Below, one piece after another: positions 1 to 5,650 of a DNA stretch of 5,650 nucleotides (positions within the stretch are counted from its first letter, which is position 1; each line of letters begins with the position of its first letter). Made by a program: the position numbers and the translations under genes. This DNA comes from an uncultured Thalassolituus sp. Lineage in GTDB: Bacteria; Pseudomonadota; Gammaproteobacteria; Pseudomonadales; Oceanobacteraceae. The stretch lies in contig CAJXIT010000239.1 of assembly GCA_913054055.1 (NCBI GenBank), positions 1 to 5,650 on the forward strand, written 5' to 3'. Below the pieces are notes generated by a model. It was not told the DNA's origin and did no database searches. It saw nothing but the letters and a program-made list of their open reading frames with translations.

Positions 1-43
1 ACCGAGATCTACACTCTTTCCCTACACGACGCTCTTCAGATCT
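1..43 (+). other. Illumina P5/TruSeq universal adapter remnant (non-genomic)
   Basis: These 43 bases read as the 3' part of the Illumina P5/TruSeq universal adapter, beginning ACCGAGATCTACAC and ending with the GCTCTTC..GATCT segment. From memory of that oligonucleotide, 42 of 43 positions agree. The one difference is at position 38, where A replaces the expected C. The adapter ends at its ligation junction (position 43), so organism sequence should start at about 44. This is untrimmed library sequence at a contig edge and has no biological role. It should be masked before any promoter or ORF reading of the left end. Confidence 0.96.
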
Positions 44-549
44 GATCAATTTCATATTTTCGCAGTGCCTCAATGTCATCGATTAATGGGAATTTTGCTC
101 TTAACCATATGTTTATTCATAGTTTTATTCATTAATTGGTGCCGAAAACTATATTAAGGGTCATCAAATCCGTTTTTTGAAGAAGAGATCATGAATCATT
201 ACTCCATTTGAATCGTATCTAATAGATTAATTTAAAGTCTTAATCAGCTCCAATAGCGTTATGAGGTTACTCATTCAGGCGTAATAAATGTGTCGTGTGA
301 CTCTACCTGTCAGAATGTTTGAATAAATAGCGCTGAGTTTTAGAGTTTTAACGATTTAAATCGCTGTAAATGGTTTTTAGCATGGAATATGGCACTAAAC
401 CGATTGAACGTTAAATAATTCATTGAAAGTTAGATCGAACGCCTTTTTGCAGTTTATCCAAGTATTGGATTTCAATAAGTAGATGAGGCCCTCTGAAGTG
501 AAGTTCTTTGAGTTTAACCTTCTTACTTAGCATTTAAAGGAGGGGGATC
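44..549. other. AT-rich intergenic stretch, no gene recognised
   Basis: About 500 bases without a convincing gene on either strand. The stretch is AT-rich (about 27% GC in 181-240) and stops are frequent in the frames inspected. Short ATG-started frames of 6 to 12 codons occur (for example at 191, 261, 288 and 382), but none has a convincing ribosome binding site. No tRNA, rRNA or known riboswitch pattern was seen. Small symmetrical elements are present: a perfect 12-bp palindrome CGATTTAAATCG at 352-363 and a 6-bp hairpin with a 3-nt loop (ATCCAA/TTGGAT) at 456-470. The region presumably carries the hemH promoter, and possibly the end of whatever lay upstream, but no hexamer pair is good enough to call. 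Confidence 0.6.
536..543 (+). promoter_or_regulatory. Strong Shine-Dalgarno of the 21-codon small ORF
   Basis: AAAGGAGG at 536-543 is almost fully complementary to the 3' end of 16S rRNA and lies 6 nt before the ATG at 550. It is a stronger match than the AAGGAG in front of hemH. It is the main argument that the following very short reading frame is translated rather than random. Confidence 0.7.
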
Positions 550-615
550 ATGATAAAATCCAACGAAAGTGATCTAATATCACGGTTGGTTCGTTACAAT
601 AGTCCATATATCTAA
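550..615 (+). CDS. Putative 21-residue leader peptide or small protein upstream of hemH
   Basis: An ATG at 550 opens a frame of 21 codons that ends at TAA 613-615, 23 nt before the hemH start. The peptide begins MIKSNESDLI and ends RYNSPYI. It has no hydrophobic segment, no signal peptide, no cysteine, and no CP haem-regulatory motif. The start is supported by AAAGGAGG at ideal distance, and the frame is closed just upstream by a TAA at 535-537, so this is not the tail of a longer gene. A hairpin (562-595) lies inside it. I do not recognise the peptide. Possible roles are a leader coupling ribosome movement to hemH expression, a free-standing small protein, or a chance ORF behind a purine-rich tract. 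Translation is plausible but function is unknown. Confidence 0.4.
   Translation: MIKSNESDLISRLVRYNSPYI
562..595 (+). repeat. Imperfect stem-loop inside the hemH-proximal small ORF
   Basis: An outer stem AACGAA (562-567) pairs with TTCGTT (590-595). An inner stem GTGAT (569-573) pairs with ATCAC (579-583) around a CTAAT loop, and an asymmetric internal loop (A568 against 584-589) separates the two stems. In RNA this would fold about 43 nt before the hemH start. Its placement within a translated leader makes a regulatory role conceivable, but the stems are short and no T-run follows, so it is not a terminator. Confidence 0.35.
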
Positions 616-626
616 TATTTCTGTTT

Positions 627-632
627 AAGGAG
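627..632 (+). promoter_or_regulatory. Ribosome binding site deciding the hemH GTG start
   Basis: AAGGAG lies 6 nt before the GTG at 639 and is the only good Shine-Dalgarno near the N-terminus of hemH. No in-frame ATG occurs before residue 61, which is already inside the catalytic domain. The GTG is therefore the best-supported start even though it adds about 15 residues ahead of the usual KTGILLTNLG beginning of the family. Confidence 0.75.
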
Positions 633-638
633 TTTTGT

Positions 639-1661
639 GTGTCGCGGTTCTCTGGTATCACTGATAACCCTCACGAAGGGCGTTTTCATCAAAAAACCGG
701 CATTTTGCTGACAAACTTAGGGAGCCCCGATGCGCCTACAGCAAAAGCCTTAAGAGTTTATCTAAGGGAGTTTTTATCTGACCCTCGAATTGTTGAAATA
801 CCTCGGCTAATTTGGCTGATGATTTTGCATGGTATTATTTTAAGAGTTCGCCCAAAGCGCTCGGCCAAATTGTATGACAGCATTTGGACTGAAAACGGGT
901 CACCCTTGACTCACATAACAAGCTTGCAACGGGATAAATTAAGTAATGTATTAGAGCAAAAGGGGTATGTGGGCACCGAAGTTGTTATGGCCATGCGATA
1001 TGGTAATCCATCCATAGAAGCGGGTTTAGAGGCGCTTCGCGAAAAAGGCTTTACCCGTATTGTGATATTTCCTTTGTATCCACAATATTCTAGTCCAACA
1101 ACGGGCTCCACTTTTGATGCGGTATCCAATGTGCTAAGAAAGTGGCGCTGGGTTCCTGAGTTACACTTTATTAGTGGCTACCATAAAACTCCTGCTTATA
1201 TCGAATCGCTGGCAAACAGTATTCGTGAAGACCTTGAAAAAAATGGTATTCCAGACAAAATTGTATTTTCGTACCATGGTATGCCAAAACTGTTTTTAGA
1301 TAATGGTGATCCGTATCATTGTTTATGTTTGCAAACCACGCGTTTAGTTGTTGAAAAGCTAGGTTTAGATGACGATAAAGTGATTAGTACCTTTCAAAGC
1401 CGGTTTGGTAAGGCTGAATGGTTAAAGCCATATACTGATGAAACGCTAAAAAGCTTTCCAAGTCAGGGGATCAAAAATGTCGCGATTATCAGTCCAGCAT
1501 TCAGTGCAGATTGTTTATAAACATTGGAAGAGCTAGAAGGTGAAAATCGAGAAATATTTGAAGAATCAGGCGGGGAGAAGTATCGTTACATTTCTGCTTT
1601 AAACGATAGAGATGATCATATTGAAGCCATGTTCGAAGTGCTGAAGCCCAATTTAGGTTAA
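639..1661 (+). pseudogene. hemH: Ferrochelatase, interrupted by an in-frame TAA at codon 294
   Basis: Ferrochelatase inserts Fe2+ into protoporphyrin IX, the last step of protohaem synthesis, in the cytoplasm or at the inner membrane face. The frame shows the N-terminal KTGILLTNLGSPDAPT block (residues 19-34), YDSIWTENGSPL (79-90), the FPLYPQYSSPTTGST block (144-158), the SYHGMP motif with catalytic His213, and FQSRFG..WLKPYTDETL (252-270). It then stops at TAA 1518-1520, after PAFSADCL. The family continues ADCLETLEEL, and the same frame resumes with TLEELEGENREIFEESGG and runs 46 codons to TAA 1659-1661. One GAA-to-TAA change explains everything. The lost codon corresponds to active-site Glu343 of human and Glu264 of B. 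subtilis ferrochelatase. The 293-residue product would lack that residue and the C-terminal helix, so it is probably inactive. Intact length would be 340, normal for the family. GTG start with AAGGAG. A sequencing error is a real alternative to a genuine pseudogene. Confidence 0.9.
1518..1520 (+). other. Premature TAA replacing the active-site Glu codon of hemH
   Basis: The reading is ...GAT TGT TTA TAA ACA TTG GAA GAG.... Changing T1518 to G restores the family motif DCLETLEE. Frame is conserved on both sides, so no indel is involved. TAA also ends adk, ppc, the 126-residue gene and hemH itself in this window, so it is an ordinary stop here and reassignment is very unlikely. Confidence 0.93.
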
Positions 1662-1680
1662 AGGACACTTTTATAGAATT

Positions 1681-1709
1681 AAAAAAGCCAGCTTAAAGCT
1701 GGCTTTTTT
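1681..1709. terminator. Bidirectional intrinsic terminator between hemH and adk
   Basis: A perfect 13-bp inverted repeat: AAAAAAGCCAGCT at 1681-1693 pairs with AGCTGGCTTTTTT at 1697-1709 around a 3-nt TAA loop. The GC-rich core has 7 bp, and the A6/T6 arms give a U-tract after the stem in either direction. It starts 19 nt after the natural hemH stop and lies 20 nt beyond the adk stop, so it can end both convergent transcripts. Confidence 0.95.
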
Positions 1710-1729
1710 GTTTTCTAAGCAAAGCAAAA

Positions 1730-2374
1730 TTAGCTGATTGCTTTGAATACCGCATCACGAATGTCATCTAATGTGCCCACACCTGGAATGTGTGCGTACT
1801 TAGGTGCATTAGCATCGGTTAGGCCTTTATAGAAGCCAACCAAAGGTGCGGTTTGATCATGGTAAATGCCTAAACGCTTACGAACGGTCTCTTCTGCATC
1901 GTCTTCACGTTGAATCAGGTCTTCACCGGTTTCGTTGTCTTTGCCTTCAACTGAAGGTGCATTGTAGATCACGTGGTATGTACGGCCAGATGCAGGGTGA
2001 ACACGACGACCGCTCATGCGTTTTACGATTTCTTCATCTTCTACGTCGATTTCAACAACGTAATCAATGTCTACACCGGCTTCAATCATTGCTTCAGCTT
2101 GAGGGATAGTACGTGGGAAGCCATCAAACAAGCAGCCGTTTGCACAATCTGCTTCTGAGATACGTTCTTTTACTAATGAGATGATTAATTCATCTGATAC
2201 TAAGCCACCAGTCTGCATGATCTCTTCAACTTGCTTGCCTAGCTCAGTGCCTGCTTTTACTGCAGCACGTAACATGTCGCCTGTTGAAATTTGAGGAATG
2301 CTGTACTTCTCACAAATGAACTGTGCTTGAGTACCTTTACCAGCGCCTGGTGCGCCCAATAAGATAATACGCAT
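1730..2374 (-). CDS. adk: Adenylate kinase (long, non-zinc LID form)
   Basis: Adenylate kinase catalyses ATP + AMP = 2 ADP in the cytoplasm and keeps the adenine nucleotide pools balanced. Starting at MRIILLG the product has 214 residues, the same as E. coli Adk, and aligns to it without gaps as far as I recall. Visible parts: P-loop GAPGAGKGT (7-15), the AMP-binding region with STGDMLR (30-36, Arg36), DGFPRT (84-89, Arg88), and the LID domain (about 122-159) beginning GRRVHPASGRTYH with Arg123 and Arg156. ETVRKRL follows, carrying Arg167. The LID lacks the four zinc-binding cysteines, as in enteric enzymes. The ATG at 2372-2374 has AAGGA 7 nt upstream. An in-frame TTG further out (2402-2404) would add ten residues the family lacks and was rejected. 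It converges on hemH and shares its terminator. It appears intact. Confidence 0.97.
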   Translation of the reverse strand: MRIILLGAPGAGKGTQAQFICEKYSIPQISTGDMLRAAVKAGTELGKQVEEIMQTGGLVSDELIISLVKERISEADCANGCLFDGFPRTIPQAEAMIEAGVDIDYVVEIDVEDEEIVKRMSGRRVHPASGRTYHVIYNAPSVEGKDNETGEDLIQREDDAEETVRKRLGIYHDQTAPLVGFYKGLTDANAPKYAHIPGVGTLDDIRDAVFKAIS

Positions 2375-2401
2375 TAATGTTTCCTTCGTTATTTTATATA
2401 T

Positions 2402-2449
2402 CAATCTCCAAAAAAGCCTAATATCAAAATCAAGCTGTTTTGGAGATTG
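2402..2449. repeat. Perfect 12-bp inverted repeat in the adk leader (pair 1)
   Basis: CAATCTCCAAAA at 2402-2413 is the exact reverse complement of TTTTGGAGATTG at 2438-2449, with a 24-nt spacer. In the adk transcript this hairpin would close 15 nt before the Shine-Dalgarno. Its left arm shares six bases (2408-2413) with the second repeat pair, so the two full hairpins cannot form together. Confidence 0.75.
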
Positions 2450-2471
2450 TTGTTTTTAAAGGCTTTTTTGG
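2408..2471. repeat. Perfect 12-bp inverted repeat in the adk leader (pair 2), overlapping pair 1
   Basis: CCAAAAAAGCCT at 2408-2419 is the exact reverse complement of AGGCTTTTTTGG at 2460-2471. The right arm can alternatively fold locally with AAAAAATAGCCT at 2474-2485 (10 bp, one bulged T, loop of 5 nt). Three pairings thus compete for two shared arms. The arms of pairs 1 and 2 are interleaved, so the partial pairings that could coexist would be a pseudoknot rather than nested stems. Confidence 0.7.
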
Positions 2472-2654
2472 TTAAAAAATAGCCTGTGTTTTCAAAAGGA
2501 CGAACAAGATACCTGACCCGGACATCAAGGGCAAGTAGACCAAGGTTTAGTGAGGATTTATTGATTGGTTGTAATTTATACAGTGTTCAACAGAGCCTAG
2601 GTGGACTCTGGTGTATAAGGAGAGGGCGCTAGGGGATATGTGCTAAAAATGTCC

Positions 2655-3035
2655 TTAACTCACATTCTTAACTTTTTGCCATTGAGCCCCATGGCTTAAA
2701 ATATAGTCAATGAAATCGCGGGTTTTGCAACGCCAGTATAAGAGCCCTTGGCCACTGGGAATTAATAGATGGCTATGGTTTTTAATGTCTTCACTCATGG
2801 AACAAGGAATATCGTACTTATCCGGCATTGGTAACCATTTCCCAGAGGGTCGGTCATTAAGGCTTGAATCTTGGGCCTGTAAATGTGTGTAGGTACTTAC
2901 AAATAAGAAGGGATTGTCGCTACCAATATAAATATTTGTTTGAATGATGCGCGATTTAGTAAGTGATTCGATTTGACGTGCATTGCAGCTTTCAGGGATG
3001 TAAATACTTTGAACGATAAACGGCAAGCCTGTCAT
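2655..3035 (-). CDS. Hypothetical 126-residue protein between ppc and adk
   Basis: I do not recognise this protein. The frame runs 126 codons from ATG at 3033-3035 to TAA at 2655-2657, with GGAG 8 nt before the start, which supports real translation. It begins MTGLPFIVQSIYIPES and ends GAQWQKVKNVS. It has no signal peptide, no obvious transmembrane helix and no recognised catalytic motif. It is soluble-looking and rather rich in aromatic residues, with Trp at 67, 101 and 119, a WLPMPDKYDIPC segment (67-78), and three cysteines (17, 78, 103) without a CxxC pattern. It follows ppc on the same strand after a 94-nt gap in which no strong terminator is seen, so it may be cotranscribed. It might be a lineage-restricted gene. 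The moderate length and good ribosome binding site argue against a chance ORF, but family evidence is lacking. Confidence 0.65.
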   Translation of the reverse strand: MTGLPFIVQSIYIPESCNARQIESLTKSRIIQTNIYIGSDNPFLFVSTYTHLQAQDSSLNDRPSGKWLPMPDKYDIPCSMSEDIKNHSHLLIPSGQGLLYWRCKTRDFIDYILSHGAQWQKVKNVS

Positions 3036-3046
3036 ATTGTCAGCTC

Positions 3047-3069
3047 CAGATCTTATTATTAATGATCTG
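3047..3069. repeat. Short inverted repeat abutting the ribosome binding site of the 126-residue gene
   Basis: CAGATC at 3047-3052 and GATCTG at 3064-3069 form a 6-bp stem with an 11-nt AT loop. In the minus-strand transcript the 3' arm GATCTG runs directly into GGAG, sharing one G, so the hairpin touches the Shine-Dalgarno. It has no T-run and is not a terminator for ppc. It is short enough to be coincidence. Confidence 0.35.
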
Positions 3070-3129
3070 AAGCTTATCTTAGGTTTACTAGATATTGGGT
3101 TAAGTTACGTATTTATAAGTGAGTAATTG

Positions 3130-5650
3130 TTAACCTGTGTTACGCATACCTGCAGCGATGCCGGCCATGGTGACTTTTAAAGCATGCTCCAGGGAGTGAT
3201 TATCAGGGTTAGCACGGGTTCGACGCATTAATTCCGCCTGCAAATAATGTAATGGGTCGGTATACGGGTTACGCACAGCCATGGAGTTACCTATGGTCGG
3301 TGAATGCTCTAGCAGTTCAGTTTGTTGCTTGATATCTAGCACCCGTTTAATGGCTAATTCCAGCCTCTCTCTTAAGTCTTGTCCCAGTTCTGATGTTTCT
3401 TCTGGGTAAAGCGTACTTTCGTAATAGCGAGCAATGCCTTTGTCCGCTTTACTCAGCACCATTTCCAGCATATCAATGTAAGTTTGAAAGAAGGGCCATT
3501 TTTCGGTCATTGTCTGTAGATCTTTTAATCGCCCAGAGTTTATGAATTCATTAAGGGCTGTCTCGCTGCCTAACCAGGCAGGCAACATCAAACGAATCTG
3601 AGTCCAAGCGAATATCCAAGGTATGGCTCTTAAGCTCTCAACGCCACCAGTGGCTTTCCGTTTAGCAGGACGTGAACCAAGTGCCAGCTTGCCCAGCTCT
3701 TGTTCTGGCGTCACGCTTCGAAAATAGGGAACAAAATCAGGATTTTCACGTATCACTTCTCGATAGTTCACTAATGCAATGTCTGAAATGGTTTCCATGA
3801 TATGCCGCCAGTCGTCGGTAGGTTTTGGCGGTGGTAGTTCAGTGGCTAAAAGCACGGCAGATAAATACACTTGCAGTGATCTTTGTGCCACGTCAGGGTG
3901 TCCAAATTTAAAGCGGATCATTTCACCTTGTTCGGTGACGCGAATGCTACCCCTAACTGAACCTGGAGGTTGTGACAGAATCGCGCTATGAGCTGGGCCA
4001 CCTCCTCGGCCAACGGTACCGCCACGGCCATGGAATAACATTAACGAGGTGTTGTACTGATCACATACTTCGACTAATTCTTCTTGTGCCTTGTATTGGG
4101 CCCAACAGGCCGCTAATTGCCCTGCATCTTTGGCGCTGTCGCTGTAGCCCACCATCACCATTTGGTTGCCTTGGCAGTATTCCTGATACCAAGGCAGTTG
4201 TAGAAGGGCATCAATGGATGAAGCGGCTTGAGTGAGGTCATCCAGTGTTTCAAATAAGGGAGCAATTGGGATATTAGTTTTGCAGCCGCACATTTTTAAT
4301 AACAAGGCCACAGCAAGAACATCACTGGGGGCCCCTGCCATCGAGATCACATAGGACGCAAAAAAGTCAGGGTTTTCTTGGGCCACTACCGAACAGGTAT
4401 CCAGCACCTCCTGCACATTATCACTGGGCTGCCAGTCGTTTGGCAGCAGTGGCCGTTTATTTTGCAGCTCTTCAATTAAAAATGCTTGGCGAGCTGCTTC
4501 GTCCCATTGACCATAATCCCCCATATTTAAATGCTGGGTAAGTGCTTCAAATACTTCTGCGTGACGAGTGCTTTCTTGACGAATATCCAAAGGACATAAA
4601 TTTAATCCAAAGGTATAGGCACAGCGCAGTGTATCTAACAGTTTTCCGTTAGCTACTATGTGCATGCCTGATTCGATTAAAGAGTCATAACACAGCTTTA
4701 AGGGCTCTATTAGACTGGAAATATGTCTGATGGATGCATCAGGGTGGCTAAGTTCTGGTTGTTTTAATTTACTACCCATATTGGCTTGGGTTTCACGTAA
4801 GCGTTCTCTTAGCTCATACAATAAGTGACGATAGGGTTCTTTCACATCGCCCACCACGGCTTTCAATGTGGCATTACATTTTTCCATGGACAGGGTGTTC
4901 ACTAGAATATCCAAATCCCTTAAATACAGGTCAGCGGCCATCCATTGACCCAGCAATAAAACATTTTGAGTGACCTTAGCGGTGACGTTTGGGTTGCCAT
5001 CTCGGTCACCGCCCATCCACGAATGAAATTTAATAGGGTTGATATGAATAGGCAAAGCAGGGATGTTTTTACTGGCTAATAGCTGGTCCACTTCACGGTA
5101 AAAGCGAGGTAAAGCTTCCCAAAGAGACCCCTCAATAACGGAATATCCCCACTTGGCTTCGTCTTCAGGGGTAGGTTTTTGCTGACGAATTTCGTCGGTA
5201 TACCAAATTTGGGCGATAACACGCTTAAGATGATCAAGTACTTGGGCTTTTTCGTATTCGTAGGGTTGAGTATCTAGGTCGTTTAACGCATTAAAAATGT
5301 GTTCGTATTTCTGAATAAGGGTGCGTCTTGTTACTTCTGTGGGGTGAGCGGTCAGAACCAATTGAATATTTAAGTTACTGATACGTTCAAGCACTTCGTC
5401 AGGGGTGAGGCGGTCACTGAGCGTGTCGATGATGTCTGTTAACTGGGATAAATAGGCTTCTTCTTTTTTACGACGACCTCTAATGACATCATGGTATTGC
5501 TCTGCGATATTGGCTAGGTTTAAAAACTGATTAAACGCTCGAGTGATTGGAGTGATGTCATCATCTGCAAGGCTGTGTAGCTCGTTGATTAAAGCGGCGG
5601 GAAGCTCTGCTTGCTGGGCGCGAGCTTCTTTGGCCAGAGAGCGAATTTTT
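3130..5650 (-). CDS. ppc: Phosphoenolpyruvate carboxylase, 5' end outside the window
   Basis: PEP carboxylase adds bicarbonate to phosphoenolpyruvate to give oxaloacetate and phosphate, the anaplerotic entry to the TCA cycle. It is a cytoplasmic homotetramer needing Mg2+ or Mn2+. The frame is open from the window edge to TAA at 3130-3132, giving 839 visible residues. By visible numbering there are QLVLTAHPTEVTRRT with catalytic His102, WMGGDRDGNPNVT (about 211-223), MVGYSDSAKDAG (about 499-510), FHGRGGTVGRGGGPAH (about 539-554), GSRPAKR, and the C-terminal RNTG end of the family. Aligning His102 with E. coli His138 implies about 36 missing N-terminal residues and a full length near 875, usual for the family. 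The GTG at 5392-5394 is internal: sequence upstream of it still reads ITRAFNQFLNLANIAEQYH, typical PEPC. No frameshift was seen. Bacterial enzymes are typically inhibited by aspartate and activated by acetyl-CoA; that is family knowledge. The promoter lies outside the window. Confidence 0.98.
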   Translation of the reverse strand, partial: KIRSLAKEARAQQAELPAALINELHSLADDDITPITRAFNQFLNLANIAEQYHDVIRGRRKKEEAYLSQLTDIIDTLSDRLTPDEVLERISNLNIQLVLTAHPTEVTRRTLIQKYEHIFNALNDLDTQPYEYEKAQVLDHLKRVIAQIWYTDEIRQQKPTPEDEAKWGYSVIEGSLWEALPRFYREVDQLLASKNIPALPIHINPIKFHSWMGGDRDGNPNVTAKVTQNVLLLGQWMAADLYLRDLDILVNTLSMEKCNATLKAVVGDVKEPYRHLLYELRERLRETQANMGSKLKQPELSHPDASIRHISSLIEPLKLCYDSLIESGMHIVANGKLLDTLRCAYTFGLNLCPLDIRQESTRHAEVFEALTQHLNMGDYGQWDEAARQAFLIEELQNKRPLLPNDWQPSDNVQEVLDTCSVVAQENPDFFASYVISMAGAPSDVLAVALLLKMCGCKTNIPIAPLFETLDDLTQAASSIDALLQLPWYQEYCQGNQMVMVGYSDSAKDAGQLAACWAQYKAQEELVEVCDQYNTSLMLFHGRGGTVGRGGGPAHSAILSQPPGSVRGSIRVTEQGEMIRFKFGHPDVAQRSLQVYLSAVLLATELPPPKPTDDWRHIMETISDIALVNYREVIRENPDFVPYFRSVTPEQELGKLALGSRPAKRKATGGVESLRAIPWIFAWTQIRLMLPAWLGSETALNEFINSGRLKDLQTMTEKWPFFQTYIDMLEMVLSKADKGIARYYESTLYPEETSELGQDLRERLELAIKRVLDIKQQTELLEHSPTIGNSMAVRNPYTDPLHYLQAELMRRTRANPDNHSLEHALKVTMAGIAAGMRNTG

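Larger units (their letters stand above)
2375..2654 (-). other. adk upstream/leader region
   Basis: About 280 bases between the unknown gene and adk. The half next to adk is AT-rich and full of inverted repeats (see the repeat entries at 2402-2449 and 2408-2471). The adk Shine-Dalgarno, AAGGA on the minus strand, is at 2382-2386. The other half has a short imperfect hairpin at 2591-2610 (CAGAGCC against GG-A-CTCTG), with no following T-run in the direction of adk. A TATAAA at about 2575-2580 on the minus strand could be a -10 element, but no acceptable -35 stands at the right distance, so no promoter is called. No further gene was seen. Confidence 0.5.

Noticed and set aside
208..236. Possible sigma-70 promoter TTGAAT, 17 nt, TTTAAA
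   Set aside because: Each hexamer matches consensus at only 4 of 6 positions in very AT-rich DNA, and it lies over 300 nt from the first plausible start. Chance is likely.
352..363. Perfect palindrome CGATTTAAATCG
   Set aside because: One isolated 12-bp palindrome without extended arms, partner copy or nearby gene start. It is not very improbable by chance in several hundred AT-rich bases.
568..584. Possible CRP or FNR operator around GTGAT-CTAAT-ATCAC
   Set aside because: The half-sites are separated wrongly: 7 bases between GTGA and TCAC where CRP needs 6, and 5 between the GTGAT and ATCAC arms where FNR needs 4. The element is also inside the small ORF.
911..1129. Minus-strand 72-codon frame within hemH
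   Set aside because: Antisense to strongly conserved ferrochelatase sequence; no sign of a real gene.
1518..1520. UAA as a recoded sense codon (Glu) or programmed readthrough
   Set aside because: UAA ends adk, ppc, the 126-residue gene and hemH itself in the same window. No selenocysteine or pyrrolysine system uses UAA. A single base change or base-call error is the simpler explanation.
1846..2158. Plus-strand open frames of 87 and 61 codons across adk
   Set aside because: They lie antisense within the clearly conserved adk, lack ribosome binding sites, and their translations have no recognisable features.
2710..2892. Plus-strand 60-codon frame opposite the 126-residue gene
   Set aside because: Shorter, without a Shine-Dalgarno, and opposite a better-supported frame that has GGAG 8 nt before its ATG.
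3779..4235. Plus-strand open frames of 70 and 87 codons inside ppc
   Set aside because: Antisense shadows of the conserved PEP carboxylase frame, with no supporting start signals.

Overview
The window looks like the end of a draft contig from a marine-type gammaproteobacterium. The adenylate kinase aligns without gaps to my memory of the E. coli enzyme. The PEP carboxylase is of the bacterial (gammaproteobacterial) type, and adk lying close to ppc recalls the Pseudomonas/Oceanospirillales arrangement. Base composition is moderate to AT-rich: spot counts give about 27% GC at 181-240 and about 55% GC inside ppc at 4081-4140. The genus cannot be fixed from the sequence alone.

Layout: positions 1-43 are not genomic. 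They match the Illumina P5/TruSeq universal adapter with one mismatch. An AT-rich stretch of about 590 bases without a sizeable gene follows. It ends in a 21-codon small ORF (550-615) with a near-perfect Shine-Dalgarno sequence, just ahead of hemH. The hemH gene for ferrochelatase (+ strand, 639-1661) is broken by one in-frame TAA at 1518-1520, exactly where the conserved active-site glutamate codon should be. The reading frame then continues undamaged for 46 more family-like residues. A perfect 13-bp bidirectional terminator (1681-1709) separates hemH from the convergent adk (- strand, 1730-2374). Upstream of adk lies a leader with overlapping, mutually competing 12-nt inverted repeats. Next come an unrecognised 126-residue protein gene (- strand, 2655-3035) and ppc (- strand, 3130-5650), whose first roughly 36 codons lie beyond the window.

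Functionally these are housekeeping genes: the last step of haem synthesis (hemH), adenine nucleotide balance (adk) and anaplerotic oxaloacetate supply (ppc). They are not one pathway. The ppc, unknown gene and adk set is codirectional and could be partly cotranscribed; hemH faces it and has its own leader.

I found no mobile element, CRISPR array, RNA gene, defence locus or clearly new system. The points most worth checking are the hemH nonsense codon (real mutation or assembly error), the adapter at the contig edge, the small ORF ahead of hemH and the adk leader repeats.
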